A stretch of DNA of 64,000 nt from Ephemerocybe angulata (Eukaryota > Basidiomycota > Agaricomycetes > Agaricales > Psathyrellaceae). Below, piece by piece: positions 20,407 to 32,558 of this stretch (position 1 is its first letter; every line of letters begins with the position of its first letter). The stretch spans positions 434,001-498,000 of the forward strand of contig JAACJK010000063.1 in assembly GCA_013368325.1 (NCBI GenBank), in the 5' to 3' direction. The notes under the pieces were generated by a model, which did no database searches, was not told the DNA's origin, and was given only the letters and a program-made list of their open reading frames with translations. Made by a program: the position numbers and the translations under genes.

Positions 20407-20737
20407 TTAGTGACGGTGACCGGTCCTGGGGGGTTTGGGTTTCGTTGGATCGGGTTTCGGTTTTGGCTCATGGTCTTTGATTCTCGCCTCCAGCCGGCCT
20501 GCGACTTCGGCGAGGAGATCACGAGTGGCGATATCGGCGAGGATTTCTCGGCGGTAGAGGGTAGTGAGCTCGTCTAGATCCCTGGCTGCAAATGTGTCTG
20601 AGGGTAGGGATAAATAAGATGTGAGCATTTGTTGTGACTTTGTACGCCAGTGGTGCACCTACGTCGTCGTGATACGCATTCGCGAGGGAGGCGAGAGCCC
20701 CCAGAGCTGTGAGTAGGTGGATGAAGGAGACACGCAT
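20407..20737 (-). CDS. Small secreted protein, Pro/Lys-rich tail (89 aa, 2 exons)
   Basis: Exons 20737-20659 and 20597-20407 join across a 61-base intron (GTGCAC..CTCAG). Residues 1-21 form a signal peptide (RVSFIHLLTALGALASLANA). The mature part has FAARDLDELTTLYRREILAD, a charged amphipathic stretch rich in Leu, Glu and Arg, and then a basic Pro/Lys tail (KPKPDPTKPKPP). An RD(L) step after the leader could be a processing site, but this is conjecture. No cysteines are present, so disulfide folding is not expected. The family is unknown. Confidence 0.6.
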
Positions 20738-21199
20738 GGCTTTGCCTTCAAGTAAACGTGGGTGTGGAATAAGGTAAAAATGAGGGTTGATGTGGAGAAC
20801 CGAAGAGATGCTTTTAAGACACGGGACAGAGCAGCACAACGGTTATAAAATAGGTAATCGTTTCGTAAATTTGGGACCTTGACAGTCTGGAGAGATGCAT
20901 TTTCCGGATCAGCCCATCTAACCGAACGGAAGGGGAAGGGGCTCAGCCTAGTTCAGCCTTCATACCCGTACATATCCGTGAACACCGAGTAGGGGCACGA
21001 GGATCCGGCTCGGATAGATCGTAGCCTGAAGGCTGAGGCACATGTGGACGTTCTCATCCCGTGTTTGAGCGCCTCGGGTAGCGCGGTGCTACAATCGAAT
21101 CCACTTTGTATTATTCGACGAGGCGGAAGCCCTGAAAGGAGCTTCGAATTATCAAACACCAGTGCTCGTGTAATATTAGGCCACGCATTATCTGATATG
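20738..21199. other. Intergenic; TATA-like TATAAAAT near 20845
   Basis: Contains TTATAAAAT at about 20844-20852, upstream of the minus-strand secreted protein. It reads as a TATA-like ATTTTATAA on that strand. No gene seen. Confidence 0.35.
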
Positions 21200-22990
21200 A
21201 CCAAGATCGCTGTATTCGACGATTGTTACTGCTACGATTCACAATCGAAGGCCTCGAGACTTCCGGCCGACGGCCCTTCGGCGTTCGCGCCGTGCGCCCC
21301 TAACCCCACGCCTAAATTAAAACGGGATCGAACAGGGAAATGCATACCCACGCATCCTTTTTTCCACACCACGATCGTCGGGGCGCACGATCTGTGGTCG
21401 CTCTCCCCCCCTGATGACCTCCTCCTTACCATCGGCCAGGCCTGGAAGAGGCGTTTACTCATGGGAACACGGTGCTCATCGTGTGCAGTGCGCTCGAGAC
21501 GCCGAAGTTCCGTGGGGCCAGCAATCGTATGTGGGTTGAGCTTGTTCAGCTCGGTTCGGTGCGTCTTCGTCTCTCCATCGTTGGAGTGGTAGGCTAACGG
21601 GCGGTGTAGCGTTCTACAGGATCGTCTCCTTGCTCTCCTTGCTACTGTACTACATCGAGCTCATTCTCGGCCAAGGCAGTTCTTTGATCTTCTGCGTCTC
21701 CATCCTGCGCATGCCCCGCCTCCTCCGCCTCCTCTGCCCGTTCCGCTCCAACACAATACTCCTGTGCGCCTCACACCGATCTACCGCAACCTGAAGTTGA
21801 CAGCGACACAGTGCCAAAGAAGTGATTTACCTTTCCGTGCTCAGGTCGCACTGCTCGCTGCGTCATGATATCGACGGTCTTCATCACCCTGTTGTACTTC
21901 CTTCCCCGCTGTGCTACCCCAACCACTAACGCAACTACGGATACTTTGCCGAACGCGGGACGTAGGACAATGACATGGACACCCCCGCCGATTCCAACGG
22001 CGACCCCACACAATGCGCCTCCATCCTCTTCGCAGCGTACTTCCTTATCATCAGTGAGTACCATCTCTTCGCATACCCCCCTTCTATCCCGCCTTCACTT
22101 CCATCGTACCCGCACTCCACACCTCATCGACCACCTACCTCGTATCCTACCGCGATCGTCGCAACGTCGACTTGGAACTCCTGCCCTCGTATACGCCGCT
22201 GCAGGTCGCTCTGAATCGACGTCCCACCAAATCACCCGTCCCCTCGCCGATAGTGATAGTCTAGCGTGGCTCGACCTCTCGACCTCCCGACACACCTTCC
22301 GCCCTCCGACCTCCTCTCCTCTTCTCTTCTCCTCTCCCTCTCCCCTTTTTATCTGCCCTACTCTACCTTAAAGTCTTCTTCGTACTAACCACCTTCTTTC
22401 AGCGATGAGGAAAGTCGAGTACGGCGAGAGTTCGACACGCTCATTCCCCGAGCGGCTCGTCGCCCTTCCCATACTCGGGTTCGGACCGGCCTTGAGTGTG
22501 CTCCCGAGTTTTGCGTAGGTAGATGGATAGCGGAGGTAAGGTGCGTGTTTTACGGGTTCGAAATAGCCTTTTTGATCGGTCTTCGACTTCGTTACTTCTT
22601 CTTCTTCGTGACTTTTTCTATGTTCGATTCTTCTTCTGCCGATATGTGGACTGGTTCGTGGGATACGCTTCGGCCCCCGCAGCCATTTGCGATAATCAAG
22701 CTCTTCTGCCTTTCCTTCTTCCTCTCTTCTCTCTCCCCTGCTCACCTGCTTCGTTCTCGCCCTTTCTCCCTCCCAGGTGACTACCCATCGCTTCCTTCTA
22801 TCTATGACCGCCCTTGCGTACGACTCTGAATCCCACGACATGCCTGGGGCGCTAGCGTCTATTGGACGTCTGCTGCTCATCTCGTTGTGTCTGAAGTTGT
22901 GGTCTGGCTTTCGTTTGTGCTTCTTTCTTCAGGCCTCGGGGCGGGCGGGGGTGCATTGGTTATCACTTAAACACCCGCGCTGAGCGTTTT
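21200..22990 (+). pseudogene. Degenerate multi-pass membrane-protein-like gene
   Basis: Plus-strand pieces look coding but fall in different frames. TVLIVCSALETPKFRGASN is near 21470. A long hydrophobic stretch, LLSLLLYYIELILGQGSSLI then FCVSILRMPRLLRLL, lies at about 21620-21750. SILFAAYFLII is near 22020, and LLPSYTPLQVALNRRPTK near 22175. Short GT..AG gaps could join some of them. I could not build a full model and do not recognise the family. Similar fragments recur on the minus strand around 25-28 kb and 34-36 kb, so this may be one member of a decaying multicopy family. Confidence 0.3.
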
Positions 22991-24469
22991 CGAATCTCGT
23001 ATCCTGCCCTCATCGACCAACAGCTGCCTGTGGGTCAGACGGACTGTCCCTCCCAAGCCTTCCGCCACTTCATCGAGCTCGCCACCTCCCTTGCGGGCCT
23101 GCGCAGGTTGGTGCGGCTGGGATTTGGCATGCAGGCATGGTCGTATGGGAGGTGCTGTTTGTTTGGTCTCTAGGTAGTTAATTGCTTATATGGTTGGGGA
23201 ATGATTTCGTTGCCGGTTCGAGGTGTTGTTTGTTGGGATGTCAGATAGCGAAGGCGAAGGCGCGTGGTATGCATTGATCGGTCGTCGGCTCGCTCAGTTG
23301 CTCTTCCAGTCCTTCAGGCGTCCGTCCGTTTGAGCGATCGGTCGCTCAGTTGCTCTTCGAGTCCTTCAGGCGTCCGTCCGTTTGAGCGATCGGTCGGTTG
23401 GTTTGCTCGACCAGCCTTCCTGGATCGCTACTTTTCTGAATACCTCTCTCATCCGGCCCCGTTTTTCCTTCGCATTCGTTCAGTATTTGAGTAGTGGTGG
23501 TATATGAAATTGAGCTCGTTGACCGTGTAATGTGTCTCGCATAAATATTGCTGTGACTTCGCTCCGAATTTCCATCTGAAGCAAGCAGGTGGTCATGAGA
23601 TGACAGGCTTATCGTGCACTATTCACTGTATCGTTATCCCATGTAGGATACACTCATCGCATTGGCAGAGATAGAAATGTCCCTGTGCGCGAAGGGAACC
23701 CCACTTTGCTCGAGTACGAGTAAGTGATGTATCCTTTAAATCAGGGTACATAGACTCGCGCTTCAACTACGCATGGAGGTCAATCCAGGCGCATTTCCGG
23801 GCTCTTTGGAGCTTTGGGCCAGGGCAGGGCCTGGACCGAAAAATCAAGGCACTTCCTGACAAAATGATGCCAGAAAACGATGAATATTTTAACTGCGTCT
23901 CGGGATTTTGAACTTTTGGGGACTAGGGCGGGCGACTTTTCTGAAACAAAGCGAGGCCTCCCATCATTCCTGAGGCCTGACTCATCCCGACCGCCTGGAA
24001 CACGAAAATCGCCGAAAATGGAGATTATGTATGCCCGAATCTCGGGGTGAGACTCGCTCGCTCATCAAACACCGGCTATAACCCCAAAATACCTTCCCGC
24101 AGCAAATATTTTCCTGTGCATGGGAACACATTCAAGATGCCACGTCGACCAGGCACTCGCATCACCTCTGTTTCAACTCGGCATCCCGGGTCGCGAATAT
24201 GTAAACCACATATATATACCACCGATGGTGGTAGTGGTTCCCCCAGTGCCCGGTGCATCCCCCACATCGTACGTCTCATCTACCCACCTGTTGTCCCCCC
24301 ACAGTGGCTCCAGTGTCTGATACCTCTCCATCGCTCTCTAGATCTATAGGCTGGTCCTACATCATTACCTATACAACACAACTTTACCTCCCACTCAAGG
24401 TAAGCCATCCTCGAATACATTTTACACAATGCTGGAGCTAACGGTGGCCGCCTTAGTAAACCTTCAAAA
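22991..24469. other. No supported gene; includes a 52-base tandem duplication
   Basis: Besides the duplication at 23291-23394 the stretch holds no domain-bearing frame. The last 250 bases carry ATATATATACC (about 24208) and CT-rich sequence upstream of the repeat-peptide gene. Confidence 0.4.
23291..23394 (+). repeat. 52-base tandem duplication
   Basis: Two nearly identical adjacent units start CGCTCAGTTGCTCTTC and end GAGCGATCGGT. They differ at one visible position. Confidence 0.85.
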
Positions 24470-25093
24470 ATGCGTTTCGCCATGACCCTCACGCTCCTCA
24501 GCGCCCTCATCCTTAGCGGCTCCAGTGTCCTCGCTATACCCGTTCCCGTACGTCACCCCTCTCCACTACACATTTTGAACATCCCTCTCACGTCACTCCC
24601 ATTCTTAACCAACCTTCAGGCGACAGACGCAATCTCAAATGATCTCACCTCCCTCGCGGCTCGGGAGCTCGAGCGCGATATTGTGGAACGTAGCAATGGG
24701 CACGGGCATTGGAGGCGGGAGCTCGAGCGCGATATCGTGGGACGTAGCAATGGGCACGGGCATTGGAGGCGGGAGCTCGAGCGCGATATCGTGGGACGTA
24801 GCAATGGGCACGGGCATTGGAGGCGGGAGCTCGAGCGCGATATCGTGGGACGTAGCAATGGGCACGGGCATTGGAGGCGGGAGCTCGAGCGCGATATCGT
24901 GGGACGTAGCAATGGGCACGGGCATTGGAGGCGGGAGCCCGAGCGCGATATCGTGGAACGTAGCAATGGGCACGGGCATTGGAGGCGGGAGCTCGAGCGC
25001 GATATCGTGGGACGTAGCAATGGGCACGGGCATTGGAGGCGGGAGCCCGAGCGCGATATCGTGGAACGTAGCAATGGGCACGGGCATTGGTAG
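24470..25093 (+). CDS. Secreted Kex2-type repeat-peptide precursor, 8 repeats (183 aa spliced)
   Basis: Exon 1 (24470-24547) encodes a signal peptide with SALILSGSSVLAIPVP. A 72-base intron (GTACGT..TTCAG, TTAAC branch) ends at 24619; because 72 is divisible by three, retention would also stay in frame. Exon 2 then encodes a short propeptide and eight 18-residue repeats of the form ELERDIV(G/E)RSNGHGHWRR, the last one ending at Trp before the stop. Each repeat ends in Arg-Arg, the classic site for kexin plus carboxypeptidase, and has a single Arg before SNGHGHW. Known fungal relatives in design are kexin-processed repeat peptides and dikaritin RiPP precursors such as UstA. No UstY-like enzyme gene was noticed nearby. 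The HGH core could bind metal (inference). Confidence 0.8.
   Translation: MRFAMTLTLLSALILSGSSVLAIPVPVRHPSPLHILNIPLTSLPFLTNLQATDAISNDLTSLAARELERDIVERSNGHGHWRRELERDIVGRSNGHGHWRRELERDIVGRSNGHGHWRRELERDIVGRSNGHGHWRRELERDIVGRSNGHGHWRREPERDIVERSNGHGHWRRELERDIVGRSNGHGHWRREPERDIVERSNGHGHW
24663..25093 (+). repeat. 54-base coding tandem repeat, 8 copies
   Basis: Units start GGGAGC(T/C)CGAGCGCGATAT and match almost base for base. The only differences are G/A at the GGA/GAA codon, C/T in CTC/CCC, and one silent T. Such homogeneity indicates recent unit amplification or gene conversion. The repeat also produces open frames on the opposite strand, which are shadows. Confidence 0.95.
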
Positions 25094-28000
25094 ATAACGG
25101 TGGTGGTATATAGATGGGTTACTAAACAAATGAAATGATATTCTTGTACTCCACATATGTCCGCATTCCTCGAGCCTCCATCCACCGGGTCGCATACTGC
25201 GGCAAGGTATTTGGGCCCAAGAGTTCCCTGAGAATGTCCACCATCTTCACACCAACCAGTAGACGAGCCAAGATAGTGCGTAAAATGGTAGAAGGAGAAC
25301 TCAAGGGAGAACTTACAAGAGCTCAGTCTCAGTAGTACGTACATCCAATGCTCTCGATAGCACACCATGCCATTGTACACACATTCCATGCCCCGTCTCC
25401 CTCGTTCGCTTTTCGGACTCTAATTTCAAAAAGTAACGAAACGCGCGTTCAAATCTGTCCCAAAGAACGCTCCAAGCAGTCTCTCTTGTCATAACCACGA
25501 GCAAAGGGTTAGTGCTCCAAATCAGGAAGCCGAGCGGCGCGGCAGCGGTGCACAGGGGTCGTAGGACGAGGCGCGTGCGTAGGGAGTAGATGAAGAAGAA
25601 AAAGGTAAAGGAGGTAAGAACAGGTAGAGCGAAGAAGCGACAAAAAGAGGGAGAAACGGTACGAATCGAATCGAGATTCATTAAGTAGAGATATCGACAG
25701 TTATGAGCACGTTCCCATCGGACATGTCAAACACAGGAGACGGCCAACTCGACTTATGAAGCCGTTCACCCAATGCAGCCCCACAGCACGCACCGATATA
25801 CCGATATGCGTGCAAGACGAACAGCGAAAATACACGGAAGAAGCCCACCGGCACGGCTAGACACGGTGTCGAGCAGGCCGTCGTCGCTACGGTGCACTCG
25901 CGATAGGACTTGGGATGTCCATACCCTCGAGTATAGAGGTCGTCGGGCACTTGGCAACGCGAATACGCGTCTGTCCTCTCCTTTCCACAGCGACCGGAAG
26001 ACGAGGGAAAGTATATTCCCTTCTCACGAGTAAATCGTATCTCAAACACAAGTGTTGAATAAACCGTGCTCAAAGGGACGATAGTCTGTGCTCACACCAT
26101 TGAGGAAGAAGGAGGTGAAGGTAGAGAGCAAAGGAGAGACAGGAGCCGACCGACCGAACAACCGAATCACCGCCGAAAGAACGAAAGACCAAATTAACGA
26201 GCGCCGAGCGAACAAGGGAACGAACGAAAGATCCCCCGACCAAACCCGAAATGACAGATTGAACAAAACACTTCCCGGCGCCCGCAGGGCCGGACCTCCT
26301 GTGAGCATCCCACCCGCACCCACCCTGACCCCGCATTGCATCGTAGAGGAAGGTAGGCCGCATAGTCGCGGGTTAACAGGTGGAGATGATGCGCGGGGGA
26401 ATCATCCATCCGACCTCTGAGTCGAAAGGGACCTGAGATAGATATAGAGATAGCGGCGATGAATCCTGGAGTGAGACTCGTATCACATATCACGAAACCT
26501 CGACATCCAAGCAGAGACGATGGTCGATCGAGTGAGATACCGACGAGTAAGCGAAATACACCCGGATAGACGAAAGAACGTGCGAGATGTCTGATGAGGA
26601 CACCCTACGAATAAACGACCGCCCGACTCACCATAGACGTCCTGAACCAACATGGAGCGAGCGGCAGACGTCCCAAGTCGTTCACGCTCAGGATACATGC
26701 TGGTTTTCAAGTCGCGCGTTCAGGCAGGCGGACGTATCTGGATAGGCTCGATGAGGGCACTGGGGAAGGTAGGGGTCGAATGAAGAGAGAAGGGAAAGAA
26801 GAGTAACAAGTGACAAGCGAGTGACGGCGATTGCCATGGATGTCGGCGGACTCTGAAGCAAGTCCCATGACCTCAAAACGGCCGAACGACAGAACCAAGA
26901 CAGAACATGAGAAAGACGGACATAAGAGGTCGAGCAGTAGAAGTATCAAGGCAAAGAAGAGAGAAGAAACGAAATCGAAGTCGAAGTCGAAGTCGACAAA
27001 GTCAAAAGAACGCATTTTATCCTCCGTCATTTGCGTCCACACACGGCTTAACTCCCGCCCCAGCACAAAACTCGGGAATCAACAATAATCCAAAGACGAG
27101 AATGGGCAGGGTGATGATCCGCCTGAGGAACGAGCGGGTTGTGATTGCCCTAGGCTATTGTTATCGCTATGAAAAAGAGGATAAGTATGGTGGTATGATT
27201 GGGAGAATTGAGAGTGGATAGTGGGAGTGAGGAAGGTGGGGGGAGAAGAAGATGACGAGGGTGAAGATGTGGGAATCGGAGGGAAGAAGAGGTGGGCAGG
27301 TGCGATCGGGGCGAGCTCGGTGCACACCATGGTCTCGACAAGAGTGTGATCAGAGGCGCAGCAGCGGTTGTTGCGGTCCTGGGTGCGGACGGTTGTTGAG
27401 CGAGATCTGGGGTTGAGCTGGGTATCGATGGTCGGCACGGGTGGGAGTGGGAGGGAGGGTGGGCGGTGTGTCAGATTGTCCAGGGAGGCTATGGGCTCGA
27501 GGAGAGCGATGGATGCGTTGCCGGTTCCGAGGAGGCCGAAGCGGCACATTCGACGTCGTGGGCACCAAGTCGAAGTAGGGGTGTTCGGGAGTTGGGTCGA
27601 GGTCGGTGTTGAGCATGAGGTGAGGTGCGAAGGCAGGGAAAGGAAGAAGAGCGAAAGAAGAGAGAAGAAGAGAGGAATGGGTACTGATGATAACGAACCC
27701 TGCCGCAGCGGGGATGGAGGCGAGTCTGTAGATCGAAGACCTTAGACCGTAGTTGGATTAGTAGCAAGGGCGCAACGTGAAGATGGGGTGACGTACTCAC
27801 CTGCGTACGGAGAGGCACATCACCTGCCCCACGCAATTGCTCCGTTTCCAGCACCGTCATGAGCCACCGCACAGAATGCTCTCGATGTGCACCGCGAACG
27901 CACTGCTACTCGCGGGCGTATATCCCCCTCTTCCATACCGGGCGAGTCGTGGGCGGACGTCGTCGCTATAACGCCTTGCATTCGGGGAGGAGCGAGTAGA

Positions 28001-28750
28001 GGACGAAGGGGGTTTGTGCGCGCCGACGATCGTGGTGTAAGAAAGGATCCGTGGGAATCCGTTGCGCTGTTCGATGGATTGAATGTGCGGTTAGGGGTGG
28101 GTGCGTGGCGCTCACGCCGAAGTCCTGGGTGACCCTTCGAAGACCAGGGTGTCGCTGATGCAGATTAAACTACCTCTGTGTCGGTAGACTTGACCAAGTT
28201 TTGACGAGGTATCATGATTTGTCCGCCGCAATATGAGAGCCAATCAAGCAACAATCAAGCCGATATTCAAAGGCGAGTGAGCTTCGACTCTGACGGAGTC
28301 GTACATAAGATATCCAGAAGGGGAGTGAATGTGATATGGAACATGTTTGAAGTCCTTCCTCATGGAGCGTAGTACTTGGACGGCCGCAGAGCTCTAACGA
28401 CTTTAATGCGAGCTGTCGCAGCCAAGCAATTTGGGGTGCAGCCAGTTTTATTCAGTGTGGTGACCGTTGTTCTGTGTATTTGATCATACTTACGCATTTT
28501 GTGCTGATCTTCATGACATAGAGGAAATTTAGAGCAGCAACGATGGAAATTAGCAAGCGTAGGACGCCGTATGATGATACCACCGACTGTAGTGCCCAGA
28601 GCTCCTAGCGTGGATCCTTCCTTAGGGAGTCTGCGGCGGGGGCTTGGCGGGGGCACGCGTTTTCCTTTCCGAACGACACGCATAGAACATGCATATTTCA
28701 TATGAGATCCGCTTAGAACTCACTACGGTCTACTGCGTCGAGCTGGTATG
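25094..28750. repeat. Diverged duplicated region A, no intact gene
   Basis: Bases 25540-25700 (AGGTAGAGCGAAGAAG... and GAATCGAATCGAGAT... followed by GAGATATCGA) resemble 31025-31170 and 39000-39150. Bases 27838-28110 (CACCGCGAACGCAC... and GTGGGAATCCGTTGCGCTGTT) resemble 35470-35730. A minus-strand frame at 25313-25681 has hydrophobic stretches like a membrane protein. Nothing forms a complete gene. I interpret it as old segmental duplication of a membrane-protein-like locus. Confidence 0.45.
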
Positions 28751-28754
28751 GGCT

Positions 28755-28760
28755 TATAAG
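28755..28760 (+). promoter_or_regulatory. TATA-like box (TATAAG)
   Basis: GCTTATAAG lies 58 bases before the ATG at 28813, a reasonable core-promoter distance for a gene with a very short leader. Confidence 0.5.
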
Positions 28761-28812
28761 CATCCATCACAAGGTTCCAAGCGACGCGCGGATTCGAAAC
28801 CAGTCCCCCAAA

Positions 28813-29945
28813 ATGCTTCTCCAAGCTCTCTTTCTATCCATTGGCGCTTTTACCGCTCTCGGAGCGATCATGAGTCCAAGTAAGGTTTCCACTATCCCTC
28901 AACTTCGTTCACGCATCCCTGATATTTCTGAGTAGGCGGCCCAATCATTCGATCCCGCCAGGATGGTGTTACAACCACGATCCCGCCAACGGAATGCGTA
29001 CTGGTAACACCCCCTCCAGGCATCACCTTGCCGCACTACACCCCATGCCCTAGCGATGGCTCGACCGAGGCTCCCTGCCCAACCTTGTCTTGCCCGGTAT
29101 GCGGTGACAGCGCCTACATCACCCAAGTCGCGACGGCATCTGTCAATGAGTGCCCCACTTGCACCTGCGTTCCGTACACCACCTCAGAGTGCCCTACGTA
29201 CTCATGTTACTGTGGATCGACGGGGTACCCAACCCTGACTTCGACTGGGAGCGAATGTCCAAGCTGCGCATGCGTCCCATACACCACAACTTCTGACCCG
29301 TACAACACGACAACCTCGAACCCCTACACGACGATGACACCCGGAGCGCCGGACACAACCACGACTTCAGACCCCTACACGACCACGACACCCGGAGACC
29401 CAGGCACGACGACGACTTCAGAACCCTACACGACGACCATCACCCCTGATCCTGAGACGACCACCCCTGATCCTAACACAACAACTTCCAATCCATACAA
29501 CAGGCGAGGTCCAGATACCACGACCCCGGACCCATACACGACCACGACACCCGCCCCCGACACAACCACGACACCCGACACGACGACCTCGGACGACTCC
29601 GAGACTTCAGCTCCCGCACCCGCTGACACCTGCGCACCGTACACGTGCCCAGTCGGATGTCCAATCTCTTGGAGACCCACCGTCACATCCATTGGCGTTG
29701 ACTGCCCTGTCTGCGGGTGCGCAGAGCCTTCTACGACCTACTCTGTTGGATTTCCCCCAGATACTACGACCACCAAGTGGTTCCCGTGGGATACGACCAC
29801 GGAGTGGTCCCCGTGGAGTACGTCCGCCGAACCTGAGGGCGAGACTGAGTCTGAGGCCGAGTCCGAGTCCGAGTCCACGACCACGACCTCCTACTCGACA
29901 CCCATGGGAGGTTACGGTGGTTACGGTCCTACGGCAACGGCTTGA
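28813..29945 (+). CDS. Secreted Thr/Pro-rich cysteine-containing protein, mucin-like (358 aa)
   Basis: Exon 1 (28813-28879) encodes a signal peptide (MLLQALFLSIGAFTALGA). A 56-base intron (GTAAGG..GTAG) leads to exon 2 (28936-29945). The mature protein begins with a cysteine-rich part holding repeated CP(S/T)C(A/T)CVPYTT motifs. A middle of about 110 residues follows, made of degenerate repeats such as DPYTTTTPGDP and DTTTT, likely heavily O-glycosylated. A second cysteine group (CAPYTCPVGCP, CPVCGC) comes next, then a Glu/Ser-rich stretch and GGYGGYGP at the end. No C-terminal hydrophobic GPI signal is visible, so secretion into wall or medium is more likely than membrane anchoring. It resembles fungal mucin-like wall proteins in design. 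No named family is recognised. Confidence 0.75.
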
Positions 29946-31959
29946 GGAAGGTACGTGTGGAGGCTTCATCTCTCTATCCAGCATACACCAGGTTGACGAT
30001 TGGCCGCAGCTCTCGACTGAGGCCTTGATCTTGGGACGTGATGCGCGTGTGATACCTGTTCCGGACTTTACTATGCTTGTTCGTACTCGTTTTCGCGTTT
30101 TGCCCTTTACCCTTTTTTAAAATTGGACTTTGTGACTCTGGAACCCTAAGACATTGATACGAGGTCGTCACGTTTTGGTCGGACTATATAGCTCATGAAC
30201 TATTATTCGATTTTTGGACATATTAGGCGTTGGAAAGGCGAAGTAGCTCCGTAGCGCGCTCGGTTTCGGAAATCAGCAACTCATGCTCAAATAAGTTATC
30301 CCGGAGCCCCTACTCTACTCTCGTAAGCTGAAAGATATCGATTGCAATAATTTGTATTATCGACATGCAGTCACTCGACCTCTATCGCACGACCGAGCAC
30401 AGCCGTAAATCCAAACACGAGTACGTATATATCATAGGGAGGGTGATGAGCTGAGCGGGCTGGTGTTTCGCCGTAGCCTCCAGGCTACTGTCGCTATCTC
30501 CAGAGTTCCATCGAGACTGTACCTCGACAAGTATACCAATAGGTCCTTTTGCAACCTGCGGTCTACCTGTTAGAGTGAATACTATTGATAACCCTACAAG
30601 TTCAGCTTACGCAGGCATTGGACAGGCATTGGACGCCTTACAGTGTCCCGTGCAATATCCTGTGCAAGAATAATACGCCAAGAAGCTTAAAATCACATGT
30701 AAATCTCATCTACAAAACCCCAATATCTACGCACAAACCTAGCTCCCATCTTCACCCCCTCTCCACTTCTCCCTCTCCCTTCAAGCCCCTCCACCAATCG
30801 CCCCAACAACACTTCAGGTTACTCAGGTCTCTCGCCCTCGCTCAGGTGGGGGGGATTGAGGAAGGGGTCGTATGAGGAGGCGCGCGTGTGTGACGGTGGA
30901 TGGGAGGAGGAGGACGTGGAAGTATGGGGATGTGAGGAAGATGAGGCGAGGGGTTGTGGTGCGAGTGGGTATGCCGTGCCGAGGTCGTCTGTCGAGTTTG
31001 AATTTGTGTGGTTCTCCAAGAGCATGGACGATAGTTATTGATTATGAGGCGGAACGAGTAAGGAAGGGTAGAGCGAAGAAATGAATGAGAGAAGGAGGTA
31101 ATAATGATGTGAATCGAATCCAGATACGAAATAATGGAGTGGAGATATCGAAAGTGAGAACCAAGAATGACGAACGGGGCGACCGCATCGCCTCGCCACG
31201 CCATACCGAGCAAACCGAACAGGGACAGGGCGCATCAAGTTGGTGCTAGCCATGTGGTCGACGCCAACGCAGCACGCATCACCGATCGGCGTTCAGGGCG
31301 AACGATGTCAGATGAAAACATGCAGAGCAAGCGCGACAGCATGGCTGGACAAAGGATCAAGCAAACCGCCCTCACAAGAGGCCGTGACGGCAGCTCGACA
31401 ATACGAACACATATCCATCCTCTCCTTTTCACATCGATCGGCCGACGAGGGCATGAACCAGGAAGATCCTCGCCAGGAAATCGTATTCCAAGCACAGGCG
31501 TCAAACCAACCACTCTTGTATTATATATTATATACGCCCCGTGCAGAGGCCCCACCGTCCGTGCCCACGTCACCATTGAGGATAAGGGAGGAGGAGGACA
31601 ATATAGAGAGGAAAGGTGTGACATGAGGTGACCGAACACCGACCGAACCAGCGGCCAATGATCACTGACCAACCAACGAACGAACCCCGAATGAACGAAC
31701 GAGCTCCATCACACCCGATCTATCGCAATAAACGCAATCCGATGCTCTCCATCAAAGCCCTCCCACTTCGAAGCGATCGCTAGACAAGGTCACGGGGCAA
31801 GAGGACCCAGAGACCGCACCAACAGCATCCCCGCGCATCGCATCGCAGAGGAAAGAAGGCCAAATAATACCCACCGGCCATTACACCTCGCCCCAAACAG
31901 ACGGCCGACCACCTTCCCAAAAATCCCCTGCACAACACAGAACCGGCAGCAGGCATCTC
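29946..31959. repeat. Intergenic sequence and duplicated region B (left part)
   Basis: No intact gene. Bases 30685-30850 (CAATATCTACGCACAAACC... and CCTCTCCACTTCTCC) match 41265-41480. Bases 31025-31630 match 39000-39660, including GGAAATCGTATTCCAAGCACA and a CACGTCACCATTGAGGA block. The copia-like element is inserted in this copy at 31960. Confidence 0.5.
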
Positions 31960-32178
31960 TTTTGACTTTTACGAGGGGAGAAAACAATTGAACAGTACTA
32001 TATTTTAGAGCTATCTACAAAGCAGCTTATATACTAGAGAGAAATGTATCTAGAAAGTTCTAATGACTTGAACTACGAGGATAACTAATGTAACAATGGA
32101 GATTACTAACTATTACTAAGCAATAAGTCGGACGCCAGAAGCGCCGACATTCCAGGGGTTGCGGGAAGATTCTCAACA
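31960..32178 (-). repeat. 3' LTR of the gag-only element
   Basis: 219 bases identical to 33518-33736. On the minus strand it starts TGTTGAGAATC and ends GTCAAAA at the ATCTC target duplication. Confidence 0.92.
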
Positions 32179-32187
32179 CTCCCCCTC
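32179..32187 (-). promoter_or_regulatory. Polypurine tract of the gag-only element
   Basis: The plus strand reads CTCCCCCTC, so the element strand has GAGGGGGAG directly before its 3' LTR, the normal plus-strand primer. Confidence 0.8.
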
Positions 32188-32558
32188 GCTCTGGCGGGCG
32201 ACAAATAAACTATAACTAAACAACGGCACACAACAGGTGCAAACACGATGGCGGGGAGCGCACAAGCTACACCCGATCCACAAACAACAAATAATACAAA
32301 CATGGTTACCTCCGGGCAAGGGATCCAACTTCCCTGGTGAAACCATACAAACAATATTAGCTGGTGGCGGCAAACAATGCGTCCACATCAGCCCACACAA
32401 CCCCACTGGGGTTACACAATAAACAATCACTTTCCCGAGATGCGGGAATACCATAACCATATCCTCCTGTCAGGATATTTGACCAATTCCATTTCGACCA
32501 TTTTCCTTCTCTCGACAGCACAGCCCCGAGGTGGGCGCGACATAAGCGGTTGCCCGAT

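Noticed and set aside
24616..25389. Minus-strand open frames of 257 and 186 residues with PCPLLR or MPVPIATSHDIAL repeats
   Set aside because: They are mirror frames of the 54-base tandem repeat whose plus strand has a signal peptide, intron and dibasic sites.
28360..28701. Minus-strand 113-residue frame as a small gene
   Set aside because: Lacks a signal peptide or domain and directly precedes the promoter of the plus-strand mucin-like gene; no supporting splice or promoter evidence.
32173..32460. Coding frame downstream of gag in the copia-like element
   Set aside because: It has no match to integrase, reverse transcriptase or RNase H motifs and runs into the polypurine tract; it looks like residual non-coding interior.
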